From an uncultured Pseudomonadota bacterium (GTDB taxonomy: Bacteria > Pseudomonadota > Gammaproteobacteria > Ga0077536), in the NCBI GenBank assembly GCA_902551695.1, contig CACDEI010000009.1, positions 1-40,922 of the forward strand: a stretch of DNA of 40,922 nt, given 5' to 3'. Below the pieces are notes generated by a model. It worked only from the letters and a program-made list of their open reading frames with translations, was not told the DNA's origin and made no database searches. Of this stretch, positions 8,405-19,057 are shown in pieces. The stretch's first letter is position 1. The number at the start of each line of letters is the position of its first letter. The translations under genes and the position numbers were made by a program.

Positions 8405-8420
8405 TTTTTGCTTTCCTGAA
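8392..8420 (-). promoter_or_regulatory. putative sigma70 promoter of zrgA-zur-merC
   Basis: On the minus strand TATAAC (8397-8392) lies 17 bases after a weak -35 (TTCAGG). Transcription would start near 8385, giving a leader of about 30 bases. The -10 box lies inside the Zur palindrome. Confidence 0.45.
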
Positions 8421-8464
8421 TAGTTAGCGCTCTCGCTACAATCTGGTAGCAAGCTCTATATTGA

Positions 8465-8537
8465 TGCCGGAGAGAGGAATTGAACCCCCGACCTTCTCAT
8501 TACGAGTGAGCTGCTCTACCGACTGAGCTACTCCGGC
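8465..8537 (-). tRNA. tRNA-Thr (anticodon CGT)
   Basis: A full cloverleaf reads on the minus strand. The acceptor stem is GCCGGAG/CTCCGGC, the D arm starts TAGCTCAG, the anticodon loop is CTCGTAA with anticodon CGT (reads ACG), and the T loop is TTCAATT. The anticodon stem has one terminal G-A mismatch. The 3' end reads A-TCA, so CCA is not encoded here, unlike the tRNA-Pro at 17.6 kb. Confidence 0.9.
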
Positions 8538-8593
8538 CTGGAACAAAAGTCAGGTTTCAGAATACTAGAATTAGCTGTCCTGATAGGTAGAGG

Positions 8594-9001
8594 CTATCTC
8601 TTAACTTTATTTTTTATTTTCACTATTAACTCAAGACTCTCCAATTCCGTTCCCTCAGGTAGTAGAGGTAACTTTTCTTTTACAACTTGGCTCTCATAAT
8701 CTATGTCAATAAGCTCACCTGAATCAATATTGTATAAATGACTATGCTTTTTCGCATTAGAATCATAAAAAGTGCGCGAACTATCTATAGATATCGCCTT
8801 TATCAGACCACGTTCAACAAAAAGTGATAAACTATTGTAAACAGTAGCTTTAGAGACAGGGTTACCCATATCTCTGAGCCGCTTCAACACGGCATCTGCT
8901 GATAGATGCTGGTGGCGCTCCAACAGCACGCTAGCAACTAGCATGCGCTGAAGGGTTGGCTGAATATTTTTTTCTAAGAGTGTTTCTTCTAAACTTTTGA
9001 T
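8594..9001 (-). CDS. irr: Irr-type Fur-family regulator (non-canonical start)
   Basis: A Fur-family regulator of the iron-response (Irr) subgroup. The helix TVYNSLSLFVERGLIKAI and the DSSRTFYDSN...HSHLYN segment match Irr, and the C-terminus lacks the C-x2-C zinc pairs of Fur, Zur and PerR. Irr proteins control iron and heme genes, sensing heme rather than free iron. The first ATG (8944) would delete half of the conserved N-terminal helix. The frame continues upstream as SLEETLLEKNIQPTLQR and is open back to a TAG at 9007-9005, with no ATG, GTG or TTG in between. A good ribosome-binding site (GAGGTG, 9014-9009) lies seven bases before ATC 9001 and four before ATA 9004. I therefore infer a rare AUC or AUA start. 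The alternatives are a sequencing error or a truncated protein from 8944. Confidence 0.7.
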   Translation of the reverse strand: MKSLEETLLEKNIQPTLQRMLVASVLLERHQHLSADAVLKRLRDMGNPVSKATVYNSLSLFVERGLIKAISIDSSRTFYDSNAKKHSHLYNIDSGELIDIDYESQVVKEKLPLLPEGTELESLELIVKIKNKVKR

Positions 9002-9067
9002 TATCTATCACCTCAACATCGTTATCTAAAATTCAATTTACTTATGATAACGGTTCAAAAAATTATC

Positions 9068-10036
9068 CTAGAACGAAATAATTTCATCCTCTTTACTCGA
9101 AACTAACTCTCTAGGCAAACTAAAAACTACTTGCTCCTTTATTCCAGGAACCTCCAAGACCTCTAAACCCCCACTCTCAGTAAGTTTTTTTACCACTCTC
9201 TCCACCAAAATCTCCGGGGCAGACGCACCCGCTGTTACCCCTACACTTGTTTTACCTACGAGCCATTCATCTTTTATTTCCTGTGCGCTATCTATTAGGA
9301 AAGCAGGAATACCTTGCTTCTCTGCAATTTCTTTTAGGCGAGTCGAATTTGAACTAGTCTGAGACCCAACCACAAGAATTAAGTCACATTGAGGAAGGAG
9401 ATTCTTTACGGCATCTTGGCGGTTTTGTGTAGCGTAGCAGATGTCTTCCTTTTTTGGACCTACTATCTTGGGGAACCTTTCCCTAAGGGCGTCGATCACG
9501 ACCGCCGTATCGTCCATCGAAAGTGTAGTTTGAGTTACAAAAGCCAGAAAGCTAGGGTCTTTCACTGTTAGCGCAGTGACATCATCAACTGACTCTACTA
9601 GGTACATTCCGCCTCTCCCATCCTCTAGCCGCCGATATTGGCCAAGGGTACCCTCTACTTCGGGATGCCCGGCATGACCAATCAAAATACACTCCCTGCC
9701 CTCCTCCTGGTACCTTCCCACTTCCATATGCACCTTCGTAACTAGAGGACAAATCGCATCAAAAACTCTTAGCTTACGTCTTGCTGCTTCTTCTCTGACT
9801 GCTTTCGCAACGCCGTGAGCACTGAAAATCACTGTGGCATCATCTGGCACTTCATGAAGCTCATCCACAAAAATAGCACCTTTGTCCCTTAAACCGTCCA
9901 CCACGTATTTGTTATGCACGACCTCATGCCTAACATAAACTGGGGCACCAAATAGTTCTAGAGCCCTTTCGACTATGCCTATTGCCCTATCTACACCGGC
10001 GCAGAAGCCTCTTGGATTTGCTAAATGTATTTGCAT
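9068..10036 (-). CDS. ispH: 4-hydroxy-3-methylbut-2-enyl diphosphate reductase
   Basis: IspH (LytB), 322 residues, the last enzyme of the MEP isoprenoid pathway. It reduces HMBPP to IPP and DMAPP with a 4Fe-4S cluster. The three cluster cysteines are visible in [10 protein letters not shown] (Cys12), ICPLVTKVH (Cys96) and ICYATQNRQ (about Cys200). The substrate motifs [17 protein letters not shown] and GSQTSSNS are intact. It supplies precursors for IspB and for the squalene synthase encoded in this window. It lies 85 bases downstream of lspA on the same strand; the usual fkpB between them is absent. Confidence 0.97.
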   Translation of the reverse strand: MQIHLANPRGFCAGVDRAIGIVERALELFGAPVYVRHEVVHNKYVVDGLRDKGAIFVDELHEVPDDATVIFSAHGVAKAVREEAARRKLRVFDAICPLVTKVHMEVGRYQEEGRECILIGHAGHPEVEGTLGQYRRLEDGRGGMYLVESVDDVTALTVKDPSFLAFVTQTTLSMDDTAVVIDALRERFPKIVGPKKEDICYATQNRQDAVKNLLPQCDLILVVGSQTSSNSTRLKEIAEKQGIPAFLIDSAQEIKDEWLVGKTSVGVTAGASAPEILVERVVKKLTESGGLEVLEVPGIKEQVVFSLPRELVSSKEDEIISF

Positions 10037-10121
10037 ATTTTTTCTAGTAAATGGATTTAAGATACTAAATTATAATCCTAAATGAAGTTTTCGGCCAGAA
10101 TCTGTTAAAACCTGATGCTCA

Positions 10122-10607
10122 TCAGTCAGGCTTGGAAGAAAATGACTTTAAGATTAAAAGAAGCACCCCCAAACTAATCACCAAATCCGCAACATTAAAA
10201 GTAGGCCAAGACCATCTCTCATAATATAGACTTATAAAATCTACCACAAACCCAAACCGAACCCTATCAATTCCATTGCCTATAGCACCAGCCAGAACCA
10301 ACACCAAGGGTAGAAGCGTGTAAAATGATTCATCCCTTTGTAGCCAAATCCACAAAACTAAACCAATTGCAGCTAGCAGAGAAACGCCCACTAAAAAACC
10401 CACTTGCCAACCAGACTGATTACTTAATATTCCAAAAGCCGCACCGGGATTGTGTAGCAAAGCCATTCTAATTCCGGGAAAGATATCAACTGCCTCCCCG
10501 TAGATTAGATTTTTTTCCGCATACTGCTTGGTAATCTGATCAATAAACACTATGGAAGCTGTAAAAAAAAAGCAAAAAGCTAGCTTTGAACCATTTTCAG
10601 CCATCAT
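10122..10607 (-). CDS. lspA: lipoprotein signal peptidase (signal peptidase II)
   Basis: LspA, 161 residues, cleaves lipoprotein signal peptides after diacylglyceryl transfer in the inner membrane. Four membrane helices are seen. The conserved blocks are NPGAAFGIL, GNGIDRVRFGFVVDFI and FNVADLVISLG; the Asp residues of VVDF and VAD form the catalytic pair. Its start lies inside the end of ribF (overlap of 11 bases from the first ATG, 8 from the second). In most gammaproteobacteria ileS separates ribF and lspA, so this direct overlap is unusual. Confidence 0.96.
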   Translation of the reverse strand: MMAENGSKLAFCFFFTASIVFIDQITKQYAEKNLIYGEAVDIFPGIRMALLHNPGAAFGILSNQSGWQVGFLVGVSLLAAIGLVLWIWLQRDESFYTLLPLVLVLAGAIGNGIDRVRFGFVVDFISLYYERWSWPTFNVADLVISLGVLLLILKSFSSKPD

Positions 10608-11526
10608 TTAAAATCCCTTTAGCAACCACACAGTCTTTCTTAACTTGTTCCGCCATCTCATCGAATGTAGTAAAGTTAATGTCATCCCTAATCCGCTCTA
10701 CGAACTCCACACGAATGTATTTGTTGTAACAATCGTCCTCAAAGTCAAACAAGTGGACCTCTAAAACGAAGCGAGGGTCCTCGATCACAGGTCGGTTACC
10801 AATATAAGCAACCGCATTCAGCTTCTTGTTCCCTAGCCCGGATACCTTGGCAGCTAAAATACCCTTCAGAGGCGTTCTAAACCTGTCTAAATTAATATTC
10901 GCAGTGGGGAAGCCCCATTCCCTTCCTCTTTGGTGCCCGCGACTAACCCGACCCTCAATAAAGTAAGTGTGGCCCAGAATTTTTTCTGCATTGGAGATGC
11001 TGCCTCTCTCTAAATGATTTCTAATCAAGGTACTTGATACTCTTTCGCCCTCCACCAAGAAGGGAGCGGCTCGCTCGAGAACGAAATTTTTTCTTTCAGA
11101 AAAGCTCAACAATAATTTATAGTCACCCTCGCGTTTTTTACCAAATCTGAAATCATCTCCCACGACAAGCGCCTTGATACCTAACTTTTTCAACAAAATG
11201 TCTTCCACGAATTCAGAGGCAGAATAGGCCGCCAAATGTTCATTAAATTTTAACACCAGCACCCGACTAACCCCGTAAAAATCCAATAAACGAATTTTTT
11301 CACGCACTCTAGTTAATCTGTTAGGCAAATCATCTTTCAAAAAAAATTCAGCCGGTTGGGGCTCAAAAAGGATCACTGTTGTAGGCAGGTCAAATTTTTC
11401 AGAGAGAAGGTTTAAACGATTTATTAGATCCTGATGACCTAAGTGAACTCCGTCAAAATTCCCTATGGTTGCTACACAACCGAAATCCTCAGGCCGAATA
11501 TTTTTATGATCACGAATTAATCTCAT
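10597..11526 (-). CDS. ribF: bifunctional riboflavin kinase / FAD synthetase
   Basis: RibF, 309 residues, makes FMN from riboflavin and then FAD. The N-terminal adenylyltransferase domain shows GNFDGVHLGHQ (about 23-33) and the STLIRNHL segment. The C-terminal kinase domain starts near residue 190 with GRVSRGHQRGREWGFPTANI. The length is normal. It follows murJ after 47 bases and its stop overlaps the start of lspA. The flavins it makes are used by the LLM and nitroreductase-like enzymes encoded in the window. Confidence 0.96.
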   Translation of the reverse strand: MRLIRDHKNIRPEDFGCVATIGNFDGVHLGHQDLINRLNLLSEKFDLPTTVILFEPQPAEFFLKDDLPNRLTRVREKIRLLDFYGVSRVLVLKFNEHLAAYSASEFVEDILLKKLGIKALVVGDDFRFGKKREGDYKLLLSFSERKNFVLERAAPFLVEGERVSSTLIRNHLERGSISNAEKILGHTYFIEGRVSRGHQRGREWGFPTANINLDRFRTPLKGILAAKVSGLGNKKLNAVAYIGNRPVIEDPRFVLEVHLFDFEDDCYNKYIRVEFVERIRDDINFTTFDEMAEQVKKDCVVAKGILNDG

Positions 11527-11573
11527 CTACTTTATATTCTCTTTAACACTACATAAAAATAACTTCATATCAT

Positions 11574-13118
11574 TTATTGCATCAGTATTTCTTTCTTTTT
11601 CAAACCCGATAGCAACAAAGTCCCGAAGTAAACAACCATTGCTATTAAAACGGCTAAAGTTAATCCTGTCACCCTATCTAACACAGGCAAGTAGAGCCAT
11701 GCCTGTGAAGGCTTTGTAAATAGACTGACAACTATCACCATTAACCCGGTAGCAAGAAAAACGCGAAGTAAAAACAACCGACCGCCAAAGCCGCCTACAA
11801 TTAAATCTTTTTTCTTTAACCCTACCCACAACAATGTCGCGTTCAACCAAGCCGATAAGCTAGTAGCTATAGCGAGTCCCACATGATCCAGGTAACTAAC
11901 CAAGACTAAATTCAACACTATATTGGTCAACAATGCTATTATCCCTATTTTAACGGGAGTTACCGTATCCTGTCTGGCAAAATAGCCCGGCGCCAGCACC
12001 TTTATGCAGATAAAAGCTGGCAATCCAATAGCATAAGCTGCCAAGCTTTGAGTGCTCTGCATAATGTCAAACTGACCCATTTCTCCATAGGCGAATAATG
12101 TAGTTAAAATAGGCGCCGCTAGGATTACCGTGCCAGCAGCGGCGGGCACCCCTATAAGCCAAACCCATCTCATCGACCAGCCGATAGTTTTTCTAAAGGC
12201 CAAGCTATCTTTCTCTGAGGCCTGCTTTGAGAGAGTCGGCAGTATCGCGGTGGCCATCGCAATCCCAAAGATGCCCAAAGGAAACTCTATGATTCTGTCT
12301 GAGTAATATAACCAGCTAATGCTTCCCGTAATTAGAAACGATGCTATTACCATGTCTACTATCAAATTTATTTGAGCTACAGATACCCCGAAGATGGCGG
12401 GGACCATCAACTTAAAAATCTGTCGCACCCCCGAATGATCAGCGCGAAATCTCACTTTCCACTCTATTTTTAATCCTCTAAAAGCCAGATATTGCATAAC
12501 AAGTTGGCAGCCTCCTCCTACTAATACTCCTATAGCTAGTCCAACAATGGGCTCGTCTAAGCGTGGCGAGAGGCAAATAGCGCATAATATAAGGCTTACA
12601 TTGAGCAAGGCAGGAGTAAGAGCAGGAACCGCAAACCTCCTATACACGTTTAAAGCTCCGCCTAGGAGGGCTGTCAGTGAGATAAATAATAAATAGGGGA
12701 AGGTTATCCTTAGAAGAAGCACAGAGAGTTCGAACTTCTCACCGCCATTTACAAAACCTGGAGCGAAAATCAAGATAAATATGGGCGCAGAGAGAATACC
12801 CACTAAAACAATAGCAAAGAGAGCTACCGACATTAAACCGAAAACAGAGCCTATCAAAGCTCCCGGTTCCCGGGGATTTATTTGTTGTTTATGCTCTGTA
12901 AGTACCGGTATAAAGGCTTGAGAGAACGCCCCCTCAGCAAATAATCTTCGAAAGAAATTCGGGATCTTAAAGGCTACAAAAAAAGCATCTGAAGCAATAC
13001 CGGCTCCGAATAATCGGGCAATTAAAACGTCGCGCACCAGGCCTAAAACTCGCGAGATTAAAGTCATAGCGCCGACCAATGTAGTCGTGCGTAACAAAAA
13101 TTTGTATACGGATGTCAT
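11574..13118 (-). CDS. murJ: lipid II flippase MurJ
   Basis: MurJ (MviN), 514 residues with about fourteen membrane helices. It moves lipid II across the inner membrane for peptidoglycan synthesis. The start MTSVYKFLLRTTTLVGAMTLISRVLGLVRD and the segment AFFVAFKIPNFFRRLFAEGAFSQAF are family signatures containing the functional Arg residues. It is divergent from rpsT, sharing the intergenic region at 13119-13256, and leads the murJ-ribF-lspA-ispH unit. Confidence 0.97.
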   Translation of the reverse strand: MTSVYKFLLRTTTLVGAMTLISRVLGLVRDVLIARLFGAGIASDAFFVAFKIPNFFRRLFAEGAFSQAFIPVLTEHKQQINPREPGALIGSVFGLMSVALFAIVLVGILSAPIFILIFAPGFVNGGEKFELSVLLLRITFPYLLFISLTALLGGALNVYRRFAVPALTPALLNVSLILCAICLSPRLDEPIVGLAIGVLVGGGCQLVMQYLAFRGLKIEWKVRFRADHSGVRQIFKLMVPAIFGVSVAQINLIVDMVIASFLITGSISWLYYSDRIIEFPLGIFGIAMATAILPTLSKQASEKDSLAFRKTIGWSMRWVWLIGVPAAAGTVILAAPILTTLFAYGEMGQFDIMQSTQSLAAYAIGLPAFICIKVLAPGYFARQDTVTPVKIGIIALLTNIVLNLVLVSYLDHVGLAIATSLSAWLNATLLWVGLKKKDLIVGGFGGRLFLLRVFLATGLMVIVVSLFTKPSQAWLYLPVLDRVTGLTLAVLIAMVVYFGTLLLSGLKKKEILMQ

Positions 13119-13194
13119 GTAATTGTTATTGATAAATCAATGGCTGTTGTGGATAAAACACCAAAGGCGCATCCTATTTATTTAAAAAATGCTG

Positions 13195-13223
13195 TTGACA
13201 ATTCTAGTTCAACATCGCATATT
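13195..13223 (+). promoter_or_regulatory. sigma70 promoter of rpsT
   Basis: A perfect -35 TTGACA (13195-13200) is followed after exactly 17 bases by CATATT (13218-13223). Transcription would begin near 13230, about 27 bases before the TTG start of rpsT. The promoter lies inside the longer ORF of the supplied track, which argues that this extension is not coding. Confidence 0.7.
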
Positions 13224-13256
13224 TACGCCCCTATTATAACTCATGGAGCACGAAAA

Positions 13257-13520
13257 TTGGCTAATTCTCCCCAGGCTCGAAAAAGAGCTAGACAATCCGA
13301 AAAAAGACGCCAGCAGAATGCGGGCAATCGGTCATTATATAGAACAAGAATTAAGCAGGTTCTCAGCTTTATTGAGTCTGGTGATAAGGAAAACGCCGAA
13401 AAGGCATACAGTACGGCAGTATCTGTGGTAGACAGGATGACTAACAAGAAAATTATCCACAAAAACAAGGCCGCTCGCCACAAGTCAAGGCTTCTCAAAC
13501 ATATAAGGGGTATGGCATAG
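13257..13520 (+). CDS. rpsT: 30S ribosomal protein S20
   Basis: Ribosomal protein S20, a 16S rRNA-binding protein of the small subunit. From the TTG at 13257 the product is 87 residues, the usual length, and starts (M)ANSPQARKRARQSEKRRQQNAGNRS, matching the family start. The downstream IIHKNKAARHKSRL segment is also typical. The ATG start at 13140 in the ORF track would add 39 unrelated residues and overlap the promoter. GGAG at 13245-13248 is correctly spaced before the TTG. E. coli rpsT also begins with UUG, a feature tied to its translational autoregulation, so similar control is plausible here. Confidence 0.95.
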   Translation: MANSPQARKRARQSEKRRQQNAGNRSLYRTRIKQVLSFIESGDKENAEKAYSTAVSVVDRMTNKKIIHKNKAARHKSRLLKHIRGMA

Positions 13521-13539
13521 AGAGACAAAACCTTACCAG

Positions 13540-15713
<2,174 letters not shown>

Positions 15714-15743
15714 CTAACCAAAAACAACCATGAGATATCTCAA

Positions 15744-15775
15744 AAACCAGAAACCCCGCTGTTCAAAACGGGGCC
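15744..15775 (-). terminator. hairpin terminator or attenuator after rpmA
   Basis: On the minus strand CCCCG and CGGGG pair across a ten-base loop (left arm 15773-15769, right arm 15758-15754), followed by TTTCTGGTTTTTG. It lies 20 bases after the rpmA stop and 40 before the obgE start. It may reduce read-through from the abundant ribosomal-protein message into obgE-proB. Confidence 0.65.
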
Positions 15776-15795
15776 TAAGAAAATTTCCAACCTTT

Positions 15796-16056
15796 TTACG
15801 TTAGGTCTGTAACGCTCACAAACCGTCTGTTCCGAGAACCCTTTCTCTCGAACTTAACGTTGCCATCGACTAAGGCAAAAAGTGTATGATCTCTTCCGCA
15901 ACCGACATTTGGTCCAGCGTGAAAATGGGTTCCTCTCTGTCTGACTAATATGTTCCCAGCCTTCACCGCCTCTCCTCCAAAACGTTTCACACCGAGACGT
16001 TTAGACTCTGAATCACGCCCATTTCTAGTACTGCCTCCCGCTTTCTTGTGTGCCAT
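15796..16056 (-). CDS. rpmA: 50S ribosomal protein L27
   Basis: Ribosomal protein L27, 86 residues, near the peptidyl-transferase centre. The sequence [24 protein letters not shown] and [22 protein letters not shown] is the family signature. There is no N-terminal cleavage extension of the Firmicutes kind. It starts four bases after the rplU stop and is co-transcribed with it. Confidence 0.98.
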   Translation of the reverse strand: MAHKKAGGSTRNGRDSESKRLGVKRFGGEAVKAGNILVRQRGTHFHAGPNVGCGRDHTLFALVDGNVKFERKGSRNRRFVSVTDLT

Positions 16057-16060
16057 ACTT

Positions 16061-16375
16061 TTAATTACTCCTAACGTTCAAGATTTCTATTCTAGTCAAG
16101 CTTTGTCGATGACCAGCCCTTCTCTTATAGTGCTTCCTTCGCTTAAACTTCATTATTTCAATCTTTTTGCCTCGAAATTGCTCAATTACCTTCGCATCGA
16201 CCGCCGCCCCCTCTACGAGAGGATCTCCCAAAGATATTTCACCATCATCTAGAACCATCAATACTTCATCAAAGCACACCGAAGAACCAACTTCTAACCC
16301 AATTTTTTCGACGTTAAGCTTGTCACCTACAGCTGCTTTATACTGCTTACCTCCGGTCTTGAAAATAGCTTGCAT
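16061..16375 (-). CDS. rplU: 50S ribosomal protein L21
   Basis: Ribosomal protein L21, 104 residues from the ATG at 16375 ([20 protein letters not shown]), the normal length. The ORF track starts 93 bases further upstream, but those 31 residues have no counterpart in L21 and lie in the divergent rplU/ispB promoter region. The C-terminal [21 protein letters not shown] element is the rRNA-binding signature. First gene of the rplU-rpmA(-obgE-proB) unit. Confidence 0.97.
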   Translation of the reverse strand: MQAIFKTGGKQYKAAVGDKLNVEKIGLEVGSSVCFDEVLMVLDDGEISLGDPLVEGAAVDAKVIEQFRGKKIEIMKFKRRKHYKRRAGHRQSLTRIEILNVRSN

Positions 16376-16610
16376 AGTATAGTCACTCGCTCTTAATTCT
16401 TTTTGTTTAATCGTTGCTAATAGGTCGCTTAGAGCGTAACCTTTCACCTGTAATTTAGCCAAAACCAAGTGGAAAGACAGATTTCGACCGATAGGCGCGG
16501 TATTCTACAGCAAATCTGCTCAAACAGACAACAAAAAGTTATTTGGTTGCCCATTTTTTAAATCCATGGCTGCAGTAACGAACTACAGCTAAAACCCAGA
16601 ATATTTCGAA

Positions 16611-17600
16611 ATGGTTAGCATAATAGATTCTTCTAAAAGCAAAGAACTAAAAAGCGATGTCGTGGAAGACCTGAAACAGGTAGATGACATCATTAAGAGT
16701 AATTTTGATTCCAAAATCAATCTCGTGAATGAGCTTAGCTTGCACATTTTTGAGGGCGGAGGAAAAAGAATCCGCCCTCTGATTCTACTGACCTCTGCCC
16801 GCGCAACTGGATACGCCGGGGCAAATCATATTTCACTGGCAGCCGTTCTAGAATTAATCCACACCGCTACATTACTTCATGATGATGTAGTAGATGAATC
16901 GCAACTAAGGCGCGGTAGAAAAACTGCGAACGCAATTTGGGGAAATCAGGCTAGTGTGCTTGTCGGCGACTATCTATACTCAAAGGCATTTCAAATAATG
17001 GTCGAACTTGGTAATAACAGGGTTTTACAGATTTTAGCTGAGGCAACGAACACCCTTGCCGAAGGAGAAATTATGCAATTACTTAACAAAAACAACCCCC
17101 AAGTAACTGAGGAAAGATATCTAGCTACCATTCATAACAAAACCGGCAAACTCCTTGAGTCTGCAGCCCTCCTAGGAGCAGTCACAGGAGATAGCGATAA
17201 AAAATCGGAAATAGCCCTTGCGAAATTTGGCAAGCATCTGGGAACATCGTTTCAACTCATCGATGATGCTCTGGACTATATGTCAGACGTAAGTAGGTTA
17301 GGTAAAAATATCGGAGATGACTTGGCTGAGGGTAAGCCCACACTTCCATTATTATATGCAATGTGGAACGGAAGTGAGAAAGAGAGCACGCTTATAGAAA
17401 ATGCAATACTTAACGGAGGTCTTGGTAATTTAGATGAGATCATCAAAACTATAGAAAATACCGGAGGGCTTTCCTATACTTTCTCCCTAGCAGAAAAGGA
17501 AGCGAAAAAGGCGCTAGCCGCCTTAGCCCATCTCCCCTCCTCTGTGTATAAAGATGATCTAGAGCGCCTAGTAATCTTCACGGTCACCAGGTCTTGGTAA
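16611..17600 (+). CDS. ispB: octaprenyl/polyprenyl diphosphate synthase
   Basis: IspB, a 329-residue trans-prenyltransferase that makes the ubiquinone side chain. The first aspartate-rich motif is LLHDDVVDESQLRRG (about 91-105) and the second is FQLIDDALDYMSD (about 214-226); GGGKRIRPL binds the allylic substrate. It is divergent from rplU, the standard gammaproteobacterial arrangement, and is followed after three bases by tRNA-Pro. The ribosome-binding site is weak. Chain length cannot be read with certainty. Confidence 0.95.
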   Translation: MVSIIDSSKSKELKSDVVEDLKQVDDIIKSNFDSKINLVNELSLHIFEGGGKRIRPLILLTSARATGYAGANHISLAAVLELIHTATLLHDDVVDESQLRRGRKTANAIWGNQASVLVGDYLYSKAFQIMVELGNNRVLQILAEATNTLAEGEIMQLLNKNNPQVTEERYLATIHNKTGKLLESAALLGAVTGDSDKKSEIALAKFGKHLGTSFQLIDDALDYMSDVSRLGKNIGDDLAEGKPTLPLLYAMWNGSEKESTLIENAILNGGLGNLDEIIKTIENTGGLSYTFSLAEKEAKKALAALAHLPSSVYKDDLERLVIFTVTRSW

Positions 17601-17603
17601 TGT

Positions 17604-17680
17604 CGGGGTGTAGCTCAGCTTGGTAGAGCACTGTCTTCGGGAGGCAGGGGTCGTAGGTTCAAATCCTGTCACCCCGACCA
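17604..17680 (+). tRNA. tRNA-Pro (anticodon CGG)
   Basis: A 77-base cloverleaf including encoded CCA. The acceptor stem is CGGGGTG/CACCCCG, the anticodon stem CTGTC/GGCAG encloses loop TTCGGGA with anticodon CGG (reads CCG), and the T loop is TTCAAAT. It starts three bases after ispB and may be processed from the same transcript. A tRNA-Pro beside ispB is common in gammaproteobacteria. Confidence 0.95.
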
Positions 17681-17846
17681 ATTTTTAGAATGTTTTGGTT
17701 AGCAAATGACAAACTCATTTAAAAATAAAGTATCGACTTGAAGCAACTTCTATCCACCTACATTTGCCCCTATAGCAGACCACTAGTTAGAATTAGACTA
17801 TAATTTTAATTATTAAACCAAATCAAGATTAGTAAGGAGATTTACC

Positions 17847-18881
17847 TTGAGCTCTAAGAAAAAAAAATTTTGGGGCCTTCTGCCCTCCTCACTTCCAGCT
17901 AACGCGATAGGTGAACTTGCCAAGCAACAGGAAAGTCTAGGATTGGAAGGGACATTTGCAGTACAAGTCTATGGCCCCCCTTTTGCCCCTCTTGCAGCGG
18001 CTGCAGGCCCCACCTCCTCCCTCAAACTAGCCACTGGAATTGCAATAGCCCTCACAAGGAGTCCTTTTGAAACCGCCATGGCCACTATAGAGCTTGATCA
18101 TATGACTGAAGGACGATTCATATTAGGCTTGGGAGCCAGTGTAAAATCATGGACTAATGGCTTTTTTGGTATGCCTTATTCTAAACCGGTTTCGCAATTA
18201 AGAGAGGCAGTTGAAGTAATTCGAAAAGTTACGATGCATGCTCACAAAGGCTCGCTGGAAAATCACATTGGAACTTATTACAAATTGGATTTTTCTGAGC
18301 TGCAACCTACTGTTCCACCATTAAGAGAAAATATTCCGATATGGATCTCTGCCCTTAGAGGGCCGATGACTCGATTAGGAGCAGAAATTGGAGATGGCAT
18401 AATCGGGCATCCGATCTGGACAATCGACTGGCTTCGAACGCATATAAGGGATGAAATCGTCAAGGGGTTAAACAAGAGTGGACGACAAAGGTCTGAGATA
18501 GAAATCAATTGTTGGTTTTGGACAACACCGAACTCGAACAGAAAAGAATCGGTTGAGGATGCGAGAGCAGTTGTGGCCTTCTATGCTGGTATAGAACAGT
18601 ACGAACCATTTTTTGAAGCCCATGGGTTCGGAGAAATTTGCAAACAATTACAAGAAAGAGTTAAAAACGGCTCTTACTTAGAGGCCGCCCATCTCATACC
18701 GGACGATATGGCTTCAACTTTTGTTCTAACTGGAACCCCTGATGAGGTAAAAAAACGTTTAGACCCTGCCTGGGAAATAGCGGACTCCGTGACCCTAGTG
18801 CCTCCTGCGCTGTCCTTGCCACCAGAAAAAACCTTGGCTTATACCCAAACAATAGGGGAAACATTTTACAGCGACACTTAA
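17847..18881 (+). CDS. LLM-class flavin/F420-dependent oxidoreductase
   Basis: A 344-residue luciferase-like (LLM) oxidoreductase with a TIM-barrel pattern. The segments GTFAVQVYGPPFAPLAAAAG, IAIALTRSPFETAMATIELDHMTEGRFILGLGAS and IPIWISALRGPMTRLGAEIGDG are typical, the last closing the cofactor pocket. Whether it uses FMN or coenzyme F420 cannot be read from sequence, and no F420 synthesis gene is in the window. The start codon is TTG, well supported by AAGGAGA seven bases upstream. It stands alone between tRNA-Pro and a nitroreductase gene; the substrate is unknown. Confidence 0.85.
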   Translation: MSSKKKKFWGLLPSSLPANAIGELAKQQESLGLEGTFAVQVYGPPFAPLAAAAGPTSSLKLATGIAIALTRSPFETAMATIELDHMTEGRFILGLGASVKSWTNGFFGMPYSKPVSQLREAVEVIRKVTMHAHKGSLENHIGTYYKLDFSELQPTVPPLRENIPIWISALRGPMTRLGAEIGDGIIGHPIWTIDWLRTHIRDEIVKGLNKSGRQRSEIEINCWFWTTPNSNRKESVEDARAVVAFYAGIEQYEPFFEAHGFGEICKQLQERVKNGSYLEAAHLIPDDMASTFVLTGTPDEVKKRLDPAWEIADSVTLVPPALSLPPEKTLAYTQTIGETFYSDT

Positions 18882-19057
18882 GCTTCAGAGGTCTAGTGGT
18901 TTTTTCGAATGAATAAAAAATCGAACTCGACCTAAAGCTTAATCATACAAACTAATGCGCTCTCAGGGATTTTAGTTGAATTTTTATTTCAGTTGGGCCA
19001 CCCTGTTTTTCTTTACCATTAGTGCAACAGATAGACAAAAGCCTGCAGGAGGAAGTC

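Noticed and set aside
8942-9011. Irr made by a frameshift from the GTG at 9011
   Set aside because: The in-frame upstream residues already match the family helix, so no frameshift is needed.
13140-13256. N-terminal extension of S20 in the ORF track
   Set aside because: It adds 39 unrelated residues, overlaps the TTGACA-n17-CATATT promoter, and the family length of 87 residues starts at TTG 13257.
16376-16468. N-terminal extension of L21
   Set aside because: No match to L21; the ATG at 16375 gives the normal 104 residues.
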